This document shows positions 49,907 through 62,081 of a DNA stretch of 64,000 nucleotides, in pieces. How positions within the stretch are numbered: position 1 is the stretch's first letter; each line of letters starts with the position of its first letter. The DNA lies in the NCBI GenBank assembly GCA_023014365.1, contig JAEBUN010000033.1, positions 310,001 to 374,000 of the forward strand, given 5' to 3'. The notes beneath the pieces were generated by a model. That model saw nothing but the letters and a program-made list of their open reading frames with translations, did not search any database and had not been told where the DNA came from. Position numbers and translations under genes: made by a program. This DNA comes from Lepiota brunneoincarnata. Lineage: Eukaryota; Basidiomycota; Agaricomycetes; Agaricales; Agaricaceae.

Positions 49907-50997
49907 AGAAAACCACTATGGTCGCGATCTCCTCCCACGGGCGGCTGAATTAAGTTTGGGGTCCCTCGGGCTGTACTTGGGATCCGGAGTCCATGGATCC
50001 GCGAGTCAGATCCTTGACGGTTGTCGAACCTATCCCACATGTAAGGGTGCAGAGTCAATGACCTCCATGGCTCTGGTCTTTCGTTGCGGGAAGCGAGACT
50101 GTTGAAACTTCGACACAAAGGAGGCGTCCACGTTCGTGGCTGGTACTTGGGAGAAAAGGATAGGGCTAAACGTATGATTTATCGAAGGGGAAGTGGGCGC
50201 TCGAGCCCCAATGGGCTCCAAGCCCACTAACACTAGACCACACGGGCCACCATTACTGTGCGGGATCAGCTCAATCGCGGAAAAGAAGCAAGGAATGAGT
50301 CATGAGGAACGTCAAATCCACAAACCCAAATAAACGTATCCCGAAACAGCTCGGAAGTGGAAGTTTCGGGGCTCAAGACGCAAAGTAGTCTTGACCTAGT
50401 TCATTGCTGATTGGTACTTCGGTTCGAGTGCATGCGTATATAAGGGCCAAAAAAAGCACGCATTCCGACACCAATGTGAAAGTTGGCAAATTTATAAGGG
50501 GGAGATTCGAGTTCAGGCTTCGACGGCATGCGGATAGCTGTAGGGCACGTGTGACTTGCGTCGAGAAGTGTGAACCAGGTGTGCATCGTGAAACCATTAG
50601 AGACAGTGATCGAGCCACTGAAAATCATTGTATGTGCCGACGACGGCGACCAGGGGTCGGGAAATAATGCTTGAATGGCGCTCGTTCGCTTTTAGTCTAT
50701 GCGCTGCCTCAAGTCGTCGCTGCCATCTCTACACCTCTGCATCGGTCGTGTTTTTTTCCCAGAGCGTTACATGAGATAAATGATATGTGCAGACGGCGAT
50801 TTGAGCGACTCGGGAACGACAAGAATGGGTAGGGATGGGCGGTCGTCAAAGTTTTAAATCTTATCTTATCTGTCCCAAATACGACCAAATACAAAAGCGC
50901 GTTTGACGCGTCAGCTCGTCTTAATTGCTTAAATAATTATCTACAGATACCCATCCTCCAGCATCCTCCTTCCCGTTCCCAAGGCTAATAGTCAAAG
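49907..50997. promoter_or_regulatory. Divergent region between sphingomyelinase copy 1 and RPN10
   Basis: About 1.1 kb between two starts pointing away from each other. It holds both upstream regions, including a TGACGCGTCA palindrome near RPN10. No gene is supported. Confidence 0.5.
50904..50913. promoter_or_regulatory. CRE/bZIP-like palindrome upstream of RPN10
   Basis: TGACGCGTCA is a perfect 10-bp palindrome related to bZIP (CRE/ATF) sites, 85-94 bp upstream of the RPN10 start. The yeast proteasome element GGTGGCAAA was not seen. Function inferred from sequence only. Confidence 0.35.
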
Positions 50998-52212
50998 ATG
51001 CCGTTGGAAGCAACGATGATGATTATAGACAATTCTGAGCATATGCGGAACGGCGATTATCAGCCAACGAGGTTCAACGCACAAAGCGATGCAGTAACGA
51101 CGGTCTTCCAGACTAAAATCGATTCAAACCCTGAGAATACAGTCGGAGTGATGACAATGGCAGGGAAAGGGTATGTGAAGCCACCTGGCTTGTAAATTGT
51201 GTTCTCAGGACTATCCAAACTAATAAATTTGCAGCCCAGAAGTGCTTGTAACACACACAAAGGACATCGGTCAGATCCTGCAAGGCTTGCATGTAGCCTC
51301 CGCGAAAGTTGGCGGAGAGATCGATATTCCTACAGCTATCGCAATCGCTCAGCTTGCGTTGAAGCATAGAGAAAACAAGAACTTGCGTCAACGTATTATT
51401 GTCTTCGTTGGTTCACCACTGGGTGGCCAAGCTGCCGATGAAAAGGCTATGGTCAAACTTGCAAAAAAGCTCAAAAAGAACAACGTCGCTATCGATGTTA
51501 TATGTTTCGGCGATGGGATAGAAGAACCTTCTGAAGGAGGGAAGGCCGTTCTCAGAACATTTGTAGAGAGTGCAAACAGCAGTGATAATTCGTTCGTCCC
51601 ACCTCCCATTTGTTGATTGTTTATCCGCTGATCTTTTGTTATAAAGACACCTTGTAACTGTGCCTCCTAGCTCACGCCTTTTGTCCGAGTCGGTTGCGTC
51701 GTCAGCGGTCCTGGCTGCTGATAGGAGTGCTGGTATTCCTGATGAGCTCATTCCCCACGATGCTGCTGCTTCAGGTTCGGGTGGCGCCAACGAATTCGAG
51801 TTCGGCGTCGATCCAAGCATTGATCCTGAACTCGCAATGGTATGCGGAACGAATCTTGGTAACCCACTCACTAACAACACTGTAGGCGCTTCGTATGTCA
51901 ATGCAAGAGGCTCAGGCCCGAGAGGCAGCAGAAGCGGCTGCTGCTCAATCTTCATCACAACCCGGGCCACCTAAAGCACCATCGGCGGCACGGGCGGATA
52001 CCGGTGATGATGACGATGACGAGGAGCTCCAAAGAGCTCTCGCCATGTCAGAGGAGAAGGACGTTGAGATGGAAGATGAAGACCTCGAGGAAGATGATGA
52101 TGACGATGAAAACGAAGGTGATGAGGATGAAGAGGATGAGGAGGCTGCCATTGCACGGGCTATTGAGATGAGTATGCAGGATCAGAAGGATCAAGAAACA
52201 AAGAAAAGATAG
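50998..52212 (+). CDS. RPN10: RPN10, ubiquitin-receptor subunit of the 26S proteasome
   Basis: Receptor in the 19S regulatory particle that captures ubiquitinated substrates. There are four exons: 50998-51170, 51235-51591, 51647-51839 and 51886-52212. Joins restore [27 protein letters not shown] and [16 protein letters not shown]. The VWA domain starts [20 protein letters not shown], with [20 protein letters not shown] and [14 protein letters not shown]. Three ubiquitin-interacting motifs follow: [25 protein letters not shown] and [13 protein letters not shown], with an Asp/Glu tract between the second and third. The tail is basic (KDQETKKR). The second intron has an unusual donor, GTTCGT. 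It lies between the two sphingomyelinase genes, transcribed convergently with copy 2. Confidence 0.97.
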
Positions 52213-52488
52213 CGCAATAGCAATGTATCTAGTATGTACTATGTTGATCGCACTGTGGAGCATTGTATGGCAGTGACGCCAGAAATGAGCAGAGGGACAG
52301 GAAAGTTTGGCCCCAAAGAACTTAAACATCTACAACTACCCATAGAACCAACCGTGTCACCTTGACCTCTGTAGTATGCTGGCTTATGCGTTTTTCGCTA
52401 TTATCTCAACTGAAACTGACAAGATTTGCACATGAAATACATCTTAGCTATTGACAACACAATCTCGCTGATAACGTTTGGGCTATCT

Positions 52489-55263
52489 TTATTTCGCCAC
52501 CTCCGGAGGAACCATCGCCTTCAACTTCGCCTTCACATCCTCAATGTCAAGCTCGGCCTGAAATGAGGGGGAAGTGAGCTTCAGTTTAACCACTACCACT
52601 CAAAGCTACCAGAGGCGTACCATCTTACTAGGCATCTGGGACAATATCGTGCCCAGATCCATACCCTCGCAATGATCAGCAGCCATTCCTTCTCTTCCAG
52701 GTACATGTCCCAAGCCCCTCTTACGGAAATTTAACCCCGGCTGCGCGACGTGCTTTTAACGAAGCAATCAAAGTGCCGTCAATTTCCAAACGCCCTTTCT
52801 GCCCGAGTAAAACAGTACTCACACAATTATCTTCAGACCTTCCAGCACGCAGTGCACACAACGCATTATTTTTGCAATCTCCCGGCGCACACACCTCGAC
52901 GTTCACGCCTCTCGATTTGAATTCCAAGAACCGTTTGAAAATGTTATCATCCCTCTCGAATGCTTCTGTCACTTGATGCCAAAATGCGGGTGTTAGCGCA
53001 GTATTGGCTGGCCAGCCGCCGGGGACCGCAGGTCCGTATACCGCGCGGGCGGAGTAATATTGTTTCCATTGCGCTGGTGTTTGGTTCGAGTGTTAATGTT
53101 ACGGTCTCTGGCTCAGGGACGCGTGCTGCTCACGAGTAGTCTGGAACAATGGATCTGCAAGATCACCTGTGGAAGTTCAGCATAAAAGAGAAAGAGATGG
53201 ATTGGGTGGAGGAAAACATACTGATGAACACCTTCGCATCCATGACTTCATAGGTGTCCGGATCCACGTCGTATACTTTAAACGATGGGTTGCCACCTAA
53301 ATGATACAATGATTAGAATATAATATTGGTTGCACAGGAGCAAATACAATAGATAGGAGGCGAGACAAGACGTACTTCGAGGGGTCAGGGATGGCCCGAT
53401 CCACATAGTGCTCACTGCATTGTGAGCTGTGCGATTTTTATAGTCTGAGTACGAGATAGCGAATTCATCATTGTGAGTGTGTCCGTAGAACTGTCCAGCA
53501 ATAGTGTTCTTGTATCGCTGAACAATCTGGTCAAAGTAATTGGACTGGATATTGCACCGGGTAAGCTCCAATTCTCAGAAGAAGAGGTCGGAGACCGCAC
53601 CTGATCATGCAAAGCATCCGAGGTGCTTGGCGGCATGTGCGCAATGATCCATGCTCTTTGACCTGCGCTTTCAGCAGCCTGGAGTTGTTGCGCAACAAAA
53701 GCCAGAATGCCGTTTGGATCTGGTCTGTCCCACGGCGTTGGTCAAGTCATATCAGGACTAGAACAATACGTACTGGAGAGTATCACTATCAAAGAGCCAG
53801 AAGCTGTGGACCAAAAAAGGAGTATGAGAAATTGAGCTTTCACGAGAAATGAATGTTCAGCTTACTTGGCTTTGTACCAATATATAGTGTTGATCGAGAT
53901 GATCCTTAAACCGTACCTGAGTTAGTGAGCAGCGAAAGGGAAAGGAACGGACCCACCTGAGATTCGTGCCAGGAGCAACGACGGAATAACTCCCTGATGT
54001 GTGTTGTACTGAATTCGTCGCCGTTGCATCAAGCCATTTCTGCAAACCCGTGGCGTATTGTATCAAAATGTGCTTGAGGATGATTTTGGTTAGAATAACT
54101 GACCGACCAGCCAGCAGCTTGGGTATCGAAGACCCATTGCGATGACGCCCCGGAGGTAGTGTTTCTAGGAAAGCTGTTCACAGGAGCTGCCTCACTGATA
54201 TAGTAGTCAACAACAATCCGAAAGTTCGCGGTAAGCCAAGGCAAGGCCACCCACTGATTTCCTGTGCCAAGAACGTGTTAGCTGAATGATAAATCATGAC
54301 GAACGTGTGCAATACCGATAGCGGGGAATACAGGTCCGTTCATAAGTGTTTGCATTTCTTGGTTGAACTGCTTTAATTCGCTGGTAACACCAGCCTGGTT
54401 GACCAGCCAAACAGCAGCTAGCAGTGGGTGCGATTAGCTCCGTCCGCGCCCCTACTTTAGGAAGGCCCAACCTTCAATGACATCCCCAGTAAAGATTGAG
54501 AAAGAGTTCTGTCGAATAGAAGCTGCGCGAAGCATGCTTTCCACGAGCCCAGTAGACGTATCACAGTTGTGACTGCCGATTGCTCCCGCAGGGACTTGAA
54601 TAGGTTGACCAGCATGATCAGCGTAGTTCCTGCAGCAGATCGGCTTTGAACATTGCACCTCAGATCCAGGCTATACGAAGGCATTCGTCGGCACCGACGT
54701 CTAAACTAAAGATGAGATCCATACCGTATACTGTCGGTCAATGTGTGCGTCGCTGAAATGTACAACCTGGAATGGCTGGCGTCCTTTGCTGATCCATTGT
54801 TTCGGGTTCGTAGGAGCTACGGGTAAGGGGAACTTGAATTGGTTAACAGCGGGGGCTTGACATAGTCCGAAGATGGCCTCGCACAGCTTGGTAGAAGTCT
54901 GCGAGAAGGGGGATATAGCACGCAGATCATGTGCGAGAATGGGACCTTGCTCGGAAAGTAAGCCTTCGCAGACATCGTCATCCTCGACCTAGATGGACAT
55001 GGTCAGTTCGTTATTACTAAGGTGCCCGCTATGCAAGATCGACCTACACCGAGAGTTTTGCAGACAGCGACAATAGTGGAAGATAGCGCGGAATTACCGA
55101 GCTCTGCGACGCCCTTGATGGGCACAAGAAGCGCATGACAAGAACCACAGTCTATGGCATGGGTGATAGCGTTGACAATGTCGTCGACGAGACTCGCACG
55201 CACTACCTGACTTGGGTGGAGAGTCACAAGTAAAGGCAATAGCCAGTGAAATTGATTGCGCAT
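52489..55263 (-). CDS. Acid sphingomyelinase-like phosphodiesterase, tandem copy 2
   Basis: Paralogue of the gene at 47009-49817 with the same domain order and exon pattern. The start at 55263 gives a signal peptide (MRNQFHWLLPLLVTLHPSQV). The saposin-B part has AIDCGSCHALLVPIKGVAEL and further cysteines. The metallophosphatase part has VVHFSDAHID, FTGDVIEG, PVNSFPRNTTSGASSQWVFD after the GNH(D/E) site, the HMPPSTSDALHDQ block and GQFYGHTHNDEF. The C-terminal part has FKSRGVNVEVCAPGDCKNNA. The last exons read LGHVPGREGMAADHCEGMDL and AELDIEDVKAKLKAMVPPEV, ending at TAA (52489-52491). One visible difference from copy 1 is DAH in place of DVH in the first metal-binding motif; the metal ligands D and H are kept. 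Likely a secreted phosphodiesterase acting on a phospho-sphingolipid or phospholipid; the substrate is not determinable. Confidence 0.92.
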
Positions 55264-55321
55264 CGTTATAATGCAGGTAAGGTTCTTTTGCTGCTGGAAA
55301 TAGCGGTTCGGGGCTGGTTCG

Positions 55322-55353
55322 TTGGACCGTTAAGTAGTTTTCCCGTGAGACCA
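55322..55353 (-). promoter_or_regulatory. 32-bp block conserved upstream of both sphingomyelinase genes (copy 2)
   Basis: One mismatch in 32 bases to the block at 49875-49906, placed 59-90 bp upstream of the start. The flanking sequence between block and start codon is much less alike than the block itself. Confidence 0.5.
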
Positions 55354-58223
55354 GGCGCACATCGCTATCGCCGGGATCACCTTGCAGGAATTCCCCAGCT
55401 GAGTTTGCTTGACAGGACCGCTTAATGAGCTCTTCCTGATACCTGAGACCAACTGTCAAAGCATCTGCGAATCCTAGCACTGCCCGATTCTTCGTGGTGG
55501 CTGGTCGTGTCATCTCATCTGCAAAGGTGTATCTTGGTGGCCCACATGGCGTTGCTCTCCACTTGAGAAAATGGAATTGCGAGTACTTTGATTACAGGGA
55601 AGCGTTCATGTTCAATGGCCCAATGTGGTGACAACTTAAACGTGTGATTTATCGAAGAAGGGCTATGCCTCCAATGAATTTCAAGCAACCCAAGGTATGA
55701 TCACTCACGGTGCGGCACTAGCCTGATGCAAACAGTCGCACAAAAAGAAGCAAAAAACGGACCACGAGGACCATGGCGATGTACCGACGCGAGCGAAGGT
55801 TTGCTCCTCCAGACAGTTCGAGGATCGAAACTTCAAGGCGGTGAACTAGCTTAGCAAAAACAGCTGGCTTTGCGCGGATCGGCGACGCCGTGCATTCGCT
55901 CGCGGCCATGATCCACGTTGAGCGTGTTGTAGATGGAAGAATCACTCGGTTGGCATCAATGTGAACGTTCGGAGACATGTGAAAAGTGAGCACATGTGAC
56001 CTGCGTCCTGTGATCTTGCCTCTTGTATCCTTGGTGCTCAGAGCTGACCCTAATTTGTATGGGAGCGCATGCAGTCAAGAATCACATGCATTAAGTTGAA
56101 CTTGGACTAGGCATTGGGTTTGGAAGACTCCTCCGCTGGAATACCATTAAGCCCTGCTATATTACTACTTGTCGCAGTGACGCTCCGGTTTTGAGTTCAA
56201 TCCCAGGAGTCACGATGCATGTTTTCTGTGAACAATCCAATAATGACTGGGCAGCAGGAACAAATCTCAACTGCTCGCGGCTGCATTCATCACCTTGCCT
56301 CCCTGTAATATATAGGTGACACCATCTACATACCTAAACACCCAAGTGATCACGGCCGTTGAACGACAGTCCCAACTTACACTCCAAGATCAATACCCTC
56401 CACTATCGTGCAACAGATATCTTGGCTTGAATCACCTTAATCTGAACATCAGTGTTGCTCACAGCTTGCAAACCGACGCCACGCACCGAGGGCATGAAGA
56501 GCATAAACGAGGGAAATTTCCTTCGAGCCCCATGCACTTCGACTTACCCTGCCCCCTCGATCCCGCACCTATTCAGGTAAATCAAACTCACAGATCGAGC
56601 CTAGTAACGGCACCAAAGGCGGGAAACTGCTAGACCAAGGACAGGTCCGGAAGTGAGGACGAGAATGAGTGCGCAGGAGGGTTTCAACATGACGGGGGGG
56701 AGTCGCCACAAGAGGAGCTTTAACACACCATAGTCACCCCAACTTCCATTATGGATTCGATACTGGGAGACCACCCACGGACTGGCATTTGTGGTAGGTT
56801 GCGCGAAGGATGTTCCAGAATAAGTACATCATTGTATTGCTACAACTAAGGGCTGTAAGCTTGATTGAGTACTATTTGTTATCCAGAGTCCAAGTCTGCA
56901 CTCACACAGGTTCCAGTGATCACAGTAGCCCAGTGTATTAATCTACACGAGTCCCTGATTGCATCATTTCTAATATAGCATTTTTGCGCTACGGACAGGG
57001 AGTCAATTGGTCGTGATTTGAGATCACACGTGCCTCTCCGATCCGCAGCAAGTAGTAGACATCCTCGGTGGTCATTATACATACTCGAGACAACGACGGT
57101 CCCTTAACCGGGTTGCCCCTGAACCACTCTTCCTTCCCGCAGCGATGCCAACCGGGAATTTCCACCGATCGCATTAACATGATTATGTCATTGTAATCTC
57201 AGCGAAGCGAACGACCTACAGATCCACCTTGGCAATCCCTAATGAACACCCCAGTACTTAGAACGCAACAGAGGGGCCCCTCACGCGCTTACGGAAGACA
57301 CGAGGTTAAAACGCTAACCGCTTACCATCATACTTGGGTATTTTACTCGAGTCCTCCCCCTGTCCGCCCCTGAACTCCCTCTCCTTCCCAAAAATTATCT
57401 GGGGGCTTCCTCGTGGCATTCGACACGGGAACGCGTGAAACTTACTTGGTTAGGTTGCTTCACATGTCACACCATGGGTACTGCAATCGTCGTTTTAATA
57501 GATTTGCATCATCAATGATGCAATTCAATGAATCTGAAATCATAGTATACGTACATGACATAACATAAAGCCCCCTCTACAATAGGAAATTTGGGGTGAT
57601 GCCCGAATCGAGTATCGAACGTTGAATAATCCAGAGGTAGTTGCAGGTTAGTTGGGGTCGAGACCTTACAAAGCAAATCGGAACACCTTGCCGGAATGCG
57701 TACGAGGTGGAGGCTTATGTAGCAATAAGAGGCGTGAGTGAGAAGTTGTATGTATGAACAAATGAGGAGGATGTTAATGCATACAGATAAAAATGCGATA
57801 TCCGAAATGGTAAGACAGTGGTGGGCCTATAACCGAACAAGAGACTTGGAGAACAGAGAGTTGTATAAACTGGAAAAGCGTAAGGAGATGTGGAAACCAA
57901 AGGATTAGCGACGGCCGAAAGGGGACCGAAGGTAAGCAGGGAATATAAATACGGTATACCGGACAAGACGCAAGGCAAATGATAGTAATGAAGGTGGTGA
58001 ATCAACTGGGTCCAACAGAGGAAGAGGAGGAAGATAAGAAAGACCATAAGAAAATGCACAGTACACATACATCTGGTTCCCCAATAAAATTTTGTGCTAC
58101 AGAAAGGTTTTTATTAGAAATTCAAATGGGTTCACGGCCCCCTCCAAACTTTCCTTCCTTCCGACATACCATATATCAAATATTCTTCCGTGATCTAACA
58201 CTCAACCAACAGTTGGTATAACC
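55354..58223. other. Intergenic region
   Basis: A gap of nearly 3 kb between two minus-strand genes. It contains the distal promoter of sphingomyelinase copy 2 and the 3' flank of the RRM gene. Open frames (for example 55718-55993 -, 56316-56633 +, 57715-58068 -) have no family features. A sequence near 56190 slightly resembles a tRNA B box but has no matching T-stem. Confidence 0.5.
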
Positions 58224-60872
58224 CTACTTCTGCATAGTCTGGTGCTGTGTCTTTCCCTTCAACTGCGTCGCCAGAGAGATGAACGGTACCGGCCAGCCGG
58301 GGGCCGTCGGTGGTGCCTTCGTCTTGTTGCCTTGCCCTGAGCTTGTAGTCCTAGTCGGGGGATCCGAATCTGGTTTGGAGCCATTGAAGAACAGCGGTTT
58401 CGGTCCACCCGACATTGAGTGTGTCCTGGAGATAACCTTTTTCTCCTCACCAAGGATCCCAACACCAAGACCACTCCCAATAACCGTGACCTTCGAGTTC
58501 GGCTCATCCCAATTTCCCTCGTCCCCGCTCTCTTCACTAGTAGACCACGACGTCGCTTCTGATACAGTCGTCCCAGAAGTCGAATCCCGCGACGTGCTCC
58601 GCCCAATTCCATCGCTACCCTCAGTCGATGGGGTCCCCTCGCTCTCCTTCCCGTAGGCTTTGTCGTTCTTCACCCTGCCGTTTTCCTGATGTACATCCGC
58701 CTCTTTTTCGTCATCAAATATCTCATTTGATAGCCCACTCGGTCCCAATGTTGTAGGCTGCGACCCAGGTGGGAAATACGCAGGGTCAAAGTACCCCGTA
58801 GGTTCGACCCTACTTCCTCCGGGTGGTGGGTAGAAATAAGTGCTCCCTCCAGCGTTCTGCCTCGCGGCCCCGGGAGAATGCATATGGACAGGGGCGCCGA
58901 CTGTTGGGTTAATAAATGGATTCGGATCCCCAGGGCGGCCGTAGAAGGCTCCAGGGGACATAGCCACAGTAGGGGAGAAAGACGTTGTAGTGAAAATGGG
59001 CATGTGCGTAACGGGTGTATGAGTGGAAGTTGGGGATGCGGAAACAGGATGGAATATAAACGGCGGCATGGAGGGAGTAATCGGAGGGAGACCATGTGGG
59101 GTGATTGGGACTATTTGTGGATGAGTTGAAGGATAAGTAGATGGGTGATGCAGCGGCGAGCCCATAGTTGGATGCTGGATGGGAGAAATAGGAATGGCCA
59201 TGCCGGGATGGTGAAGAGGCGAAATCGTATGAGGCGGCAAAGGGAATGGGAGGGTGGGTGGTGGGAGTGAGATAGGTCCGGGGTGATGCGGATGTTGGTT
59301 ATGGGACGCGTTAGGGGTAGCGGACATGCTAGTCGCTTTCTGAGATTGGGGTAGTGACTCAGCTGAATTAGCGATGTGGTGCCAGGCGCCCGCATCTGAC
59401 GACAAGGTGGGCTCCGATTTGTTCAGCACTGATTTACTCGTCCGGGGCGGGGAAATGGAGCCAGAATCGGTTGATATCGATGTTGATACAAGTTTACCAG
59501 ATAACGCGTCAACACCATTCGTCGGTCGTGAGTTGCGTTCGTTGAGCGTCTGTGGCAGCGACTCATGTTGCTGTGGCTGTGGGCGAGTGTGCAGACGTCC
59601 TTGTTGCGCTTGGGTGTGTTGTGAGAATATTGTCATTTTTGAGTGGTATAAATCATAGGGTGACGAAGGTCCGGAAGGGGCCAAGAACTCCGAGTGATAT
59701 CCGAGAGGTAGATTTATATGGGTCGGGCGGGATGTCATGGTTGTAGTGAACGATGGCGGATTTATGGGGGTAGATGACATAGCCTGCGGGAATGTCGCGT
59801 GGGTTGGGGAGGAAGAAGGCTGACCGAGGTGTGAGTATCTGTCGAAGTGAACCTTCAAGGTGCGCCCATTATATTCATATCTGGGGGGGGGGATCAGCAA
59901 GTCCAGCAAAACAATTCCTTGGGTGACCCACCCGTTGAACATTTTAACTGCGCGTTCAGCATCTTGCTCTGTAGCAGAAACGATGGTCCCGAACCCGCGA
60001 GAGCGACCATCCGGGCCGAGAGCGACATCTGCGCGTACAATATTGCCGGCTTGTCTGAATAGATCTTTCAGATCTTGCCACTGGCAGTGAAAGGGTAGCT
60101 AGGGAAATATAAAAGTTAGAGAGGTGGTGAGTATGCTCTTGTAGATGATAACGCACATTGCCAACAAAGATGTTTCGACAAGATGTTGTTGGCCCCTCGG
60201 ATCCAAACAATGGGTTGTAGTCAAAGTCATCGGAGAGGTTACGAACACTTCTAGATGGACTGGTAGCATGGGCAGCGGACGCGAGGGCGGTGGGAGGGGG
60301 TGCTGAGAAGGGAGGGTTTGGAGCTGGGAGTGACAGCGGATTATCAAAGTCTAAGGGTAGTCTGTCTGGTCGAACCTCGAGTATTCTGGTCTGCCACGAG
60401 TACCCATGGAACATATCAATAGCGCGACCAGCATCCTCTGCAGTAGCCAACAGGACTGTTCCATAACCGCGAGATCTGTTATCTGGACCGAGGGAGACGT
60501 CGGCACGAAGGACGGTGCCCGCGCGACGGAAGAGGTCCTTGAGATCCTGCCACCGCACACGATAGGGAAGCTAGGGGAAGCTGTGAGGGGAGAAGAGAAA
60601 AAGGGATCGGAAATAATTACATTGCCTACGAAGAGCTGTGTCCTGGTGTCCTTGGTGGGTGCTGGGCGACCGTCGGGTGTTTGCCTGGCAGAGGTAGCCA
60701 TTTGGATGACTGCTTCGATGTCATCGTTTGTGGGCTGAGATGGGGGACTTGGGGAGGTTGGGTGGGCGGAAGTTGGGCGAGAGGCGAGGGATTGCTGGAA
60801 ATTTCTCCTGTAAGGGGGAGAGCTATTGGGAGTGTGATACATAACGAGACGTACCGTTCGCAGTGAATCCAT
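58224..60872 (-). CDS. RNA-binding protein with two RRM domains and long disordered tail
   Basis: Start at 60872 (MDSLRTVRLVMYHTPNSSPP), continuing through a Pro/Ser-rich lead to DTRTQLFVGN. RRM1: RNP2 LFVGN|LPYRVRWQDLKDLF and RNP1 SRGYGTVL, ending WQTRILEVRPDRLP. RRM2: IFVGN|LPFHCQWQDLKDLF and RNP1 SRGFGTIV, ending YNGRTLKVHFDRY. In both RRMs an intron interrupts right after VGN, and the linker between them is short (DFDYNPLFGSEGPTTSCRN). A third intron sits in RRM2 (MFNG|YEYNGRT) and ends in ten C before AG. The last exon encodes roughly 520 residues rich in Pro, Ser, Thr and His with no domain, ending KGKTQHQTMQK. The closest general type is fungal Gbp2/Hrb1-like mRNA-binding proteins. It may shuttle between nucleus and cytoplasm; this is inference. 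Confidence 0.88.
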
Positions 60873-61427
60873 ATATAGGCGGTAATGTCAAGATTAAAAA
60901 TTCCGCTGAGCCCAAGCCCTGAAAGGAGGGCACTTAACCTCGCGGAGAAGAGCAGCTCGGATATGGACAACACGCAGAAACGGGCCCAGGATGCGTCCCG
61001 TAGACGTATTGGACAGTGGTCGGGCGATGGGAACGAGGCTTGGAGAGCTCCAACACAAACACCACAGCGCAGATGAGCGCGGCGAACACGGCGAATAACA
61101 CGGGTCAAAAACTCACCACGCCGAGTACACTAATCAGGAAGTATGCCCTGCGCCACCCGCCCTCATCACTGCCTCCCTGCTACTACCTCTACCCACCGCC
61201 CCCCCGCATTCGTGGCCATGCCTACCACCTCTCGCCAGCCGCCCGAAGCAGTACCACTGCCTTCTGGCACCGTTCCCGGCTGCACCTCGTGCATGACGTC
61301 ACCTGCCCGTGGGAAAATACCGCCCCTTACTGACGAGCCCAGGTCGAGGCTCCCCGCACCGGCCGAGAGCGGCACTCACCCGCCAAGTCCTCGGTGTGGT
61401 GGCCGGGCCCTATATTATTCTTTGCTT

Positions 61428-61781
61428 TCAATAATAATTTCTTCTTTTCATTGGGCGCCACCTATTATTGGAGTCCAGGCCCACGTCCTCACATCGAGTC
61501 TCCTTTGTAATATTTATGAGTAAGACAGAATACCCGGGCCAATCAGCCGAAAACACCCCGTTTTCCACACCCCCTGCGACCCTTTTTTCATCCAGGATAA
61601 TATAGGGTTTAAGGCCATGGGTGTCTGCCAATTGCCTGGGGTCGAGATGGAAGGACCCTGTTTCATCATCCTCCCACGTGGAGCAGCATTCCTTTCCTCG
61701 GCGTCCGACAATCATGTCTCTACAAACCTCATTGTTTCGACAAGCTTGTGGTCCTCCATTTTGAACGTGAACAACAGACAA
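61428..61781 (-). CDS. Weak candidate small gene or exon, unrecognised
   Basis: One frame is open for about 117 codons with balanced, protein-like composition (VHVQNGGPQACRNNEVC, GRRGKECCSTWEDDETGSFH, DWPGYSVLLINITKE) and ends at TGA. It lacks an ATG at its 5' end; the first Met is about 23 codons in. No splice partner or family was found. It may be chance or a relic. Confidence 0.2.
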   Translation of the reverse strand: MSVVHVQNGGPQACRNNEVCRDMIVGRRGKECCSTWEDDETGSFHLDPRQLADTHGLKPYIILDEKRVAGGVENGVFSADWPGYSVLLINITKETRCEDVGLDSNNRWRPMKRRNYY

Positions 61782-62000
61782 TAATCAACCATTCCCTGCC
61801 TCGCCGATATCTATTTATAGAGCTTGCTAATATAACTGTGCTCCAGAACGACCCATCCTCGACCTCCTCCTGGTTGATATGAGAGGAAAGTCAGGAATAT
61901 CCAGGAGTCTAGATCTGTCGTGTCTCACCAGAGCGGTCTCGACTGACGAAATCATCGACACCATCTCATCATCACGACTATCTCTCCACTTGCTCCAGGC

Positions 62001-62010
62001 ATATATATAA
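62001..62010 (+). promoter_or_regulatory. TATA box of the alcohol dehydrogenase gene
   Basis: ATATATATAA lies 72-81 bp upstream of the start codon, followed by a C-rich leader. It is one of the few canonical TATA boxes beside a gene here and fits a strongly regulated gene. Confidence 0.6.
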
Positions 62011-62081
62011 CCAGTCGTATCAAGCTTATACACCGCTGCCCAACGCCCCCCTCTCCGCCACCTCTCTTCTCCTGAGAGAAA

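Larger units (their letters stand above)
60873..62081. promoter_or_regulatory. Divergent region between the RRM gene and alcohol dehydrogenase
   Basis: The two genes point away from each other, so both promoters lie here. The ADH side has a clear TATA box. A minus-strand frame at 61428-61781 is listed separately as a weak candidate. Confidence 0.5.

Noticed and set aside
56150..56215. Possible tRNA B box (GAGTTCAATCCC)
   Set aside because: The T-stem does not pair and no A box or acceptor stem is found at the right distance.
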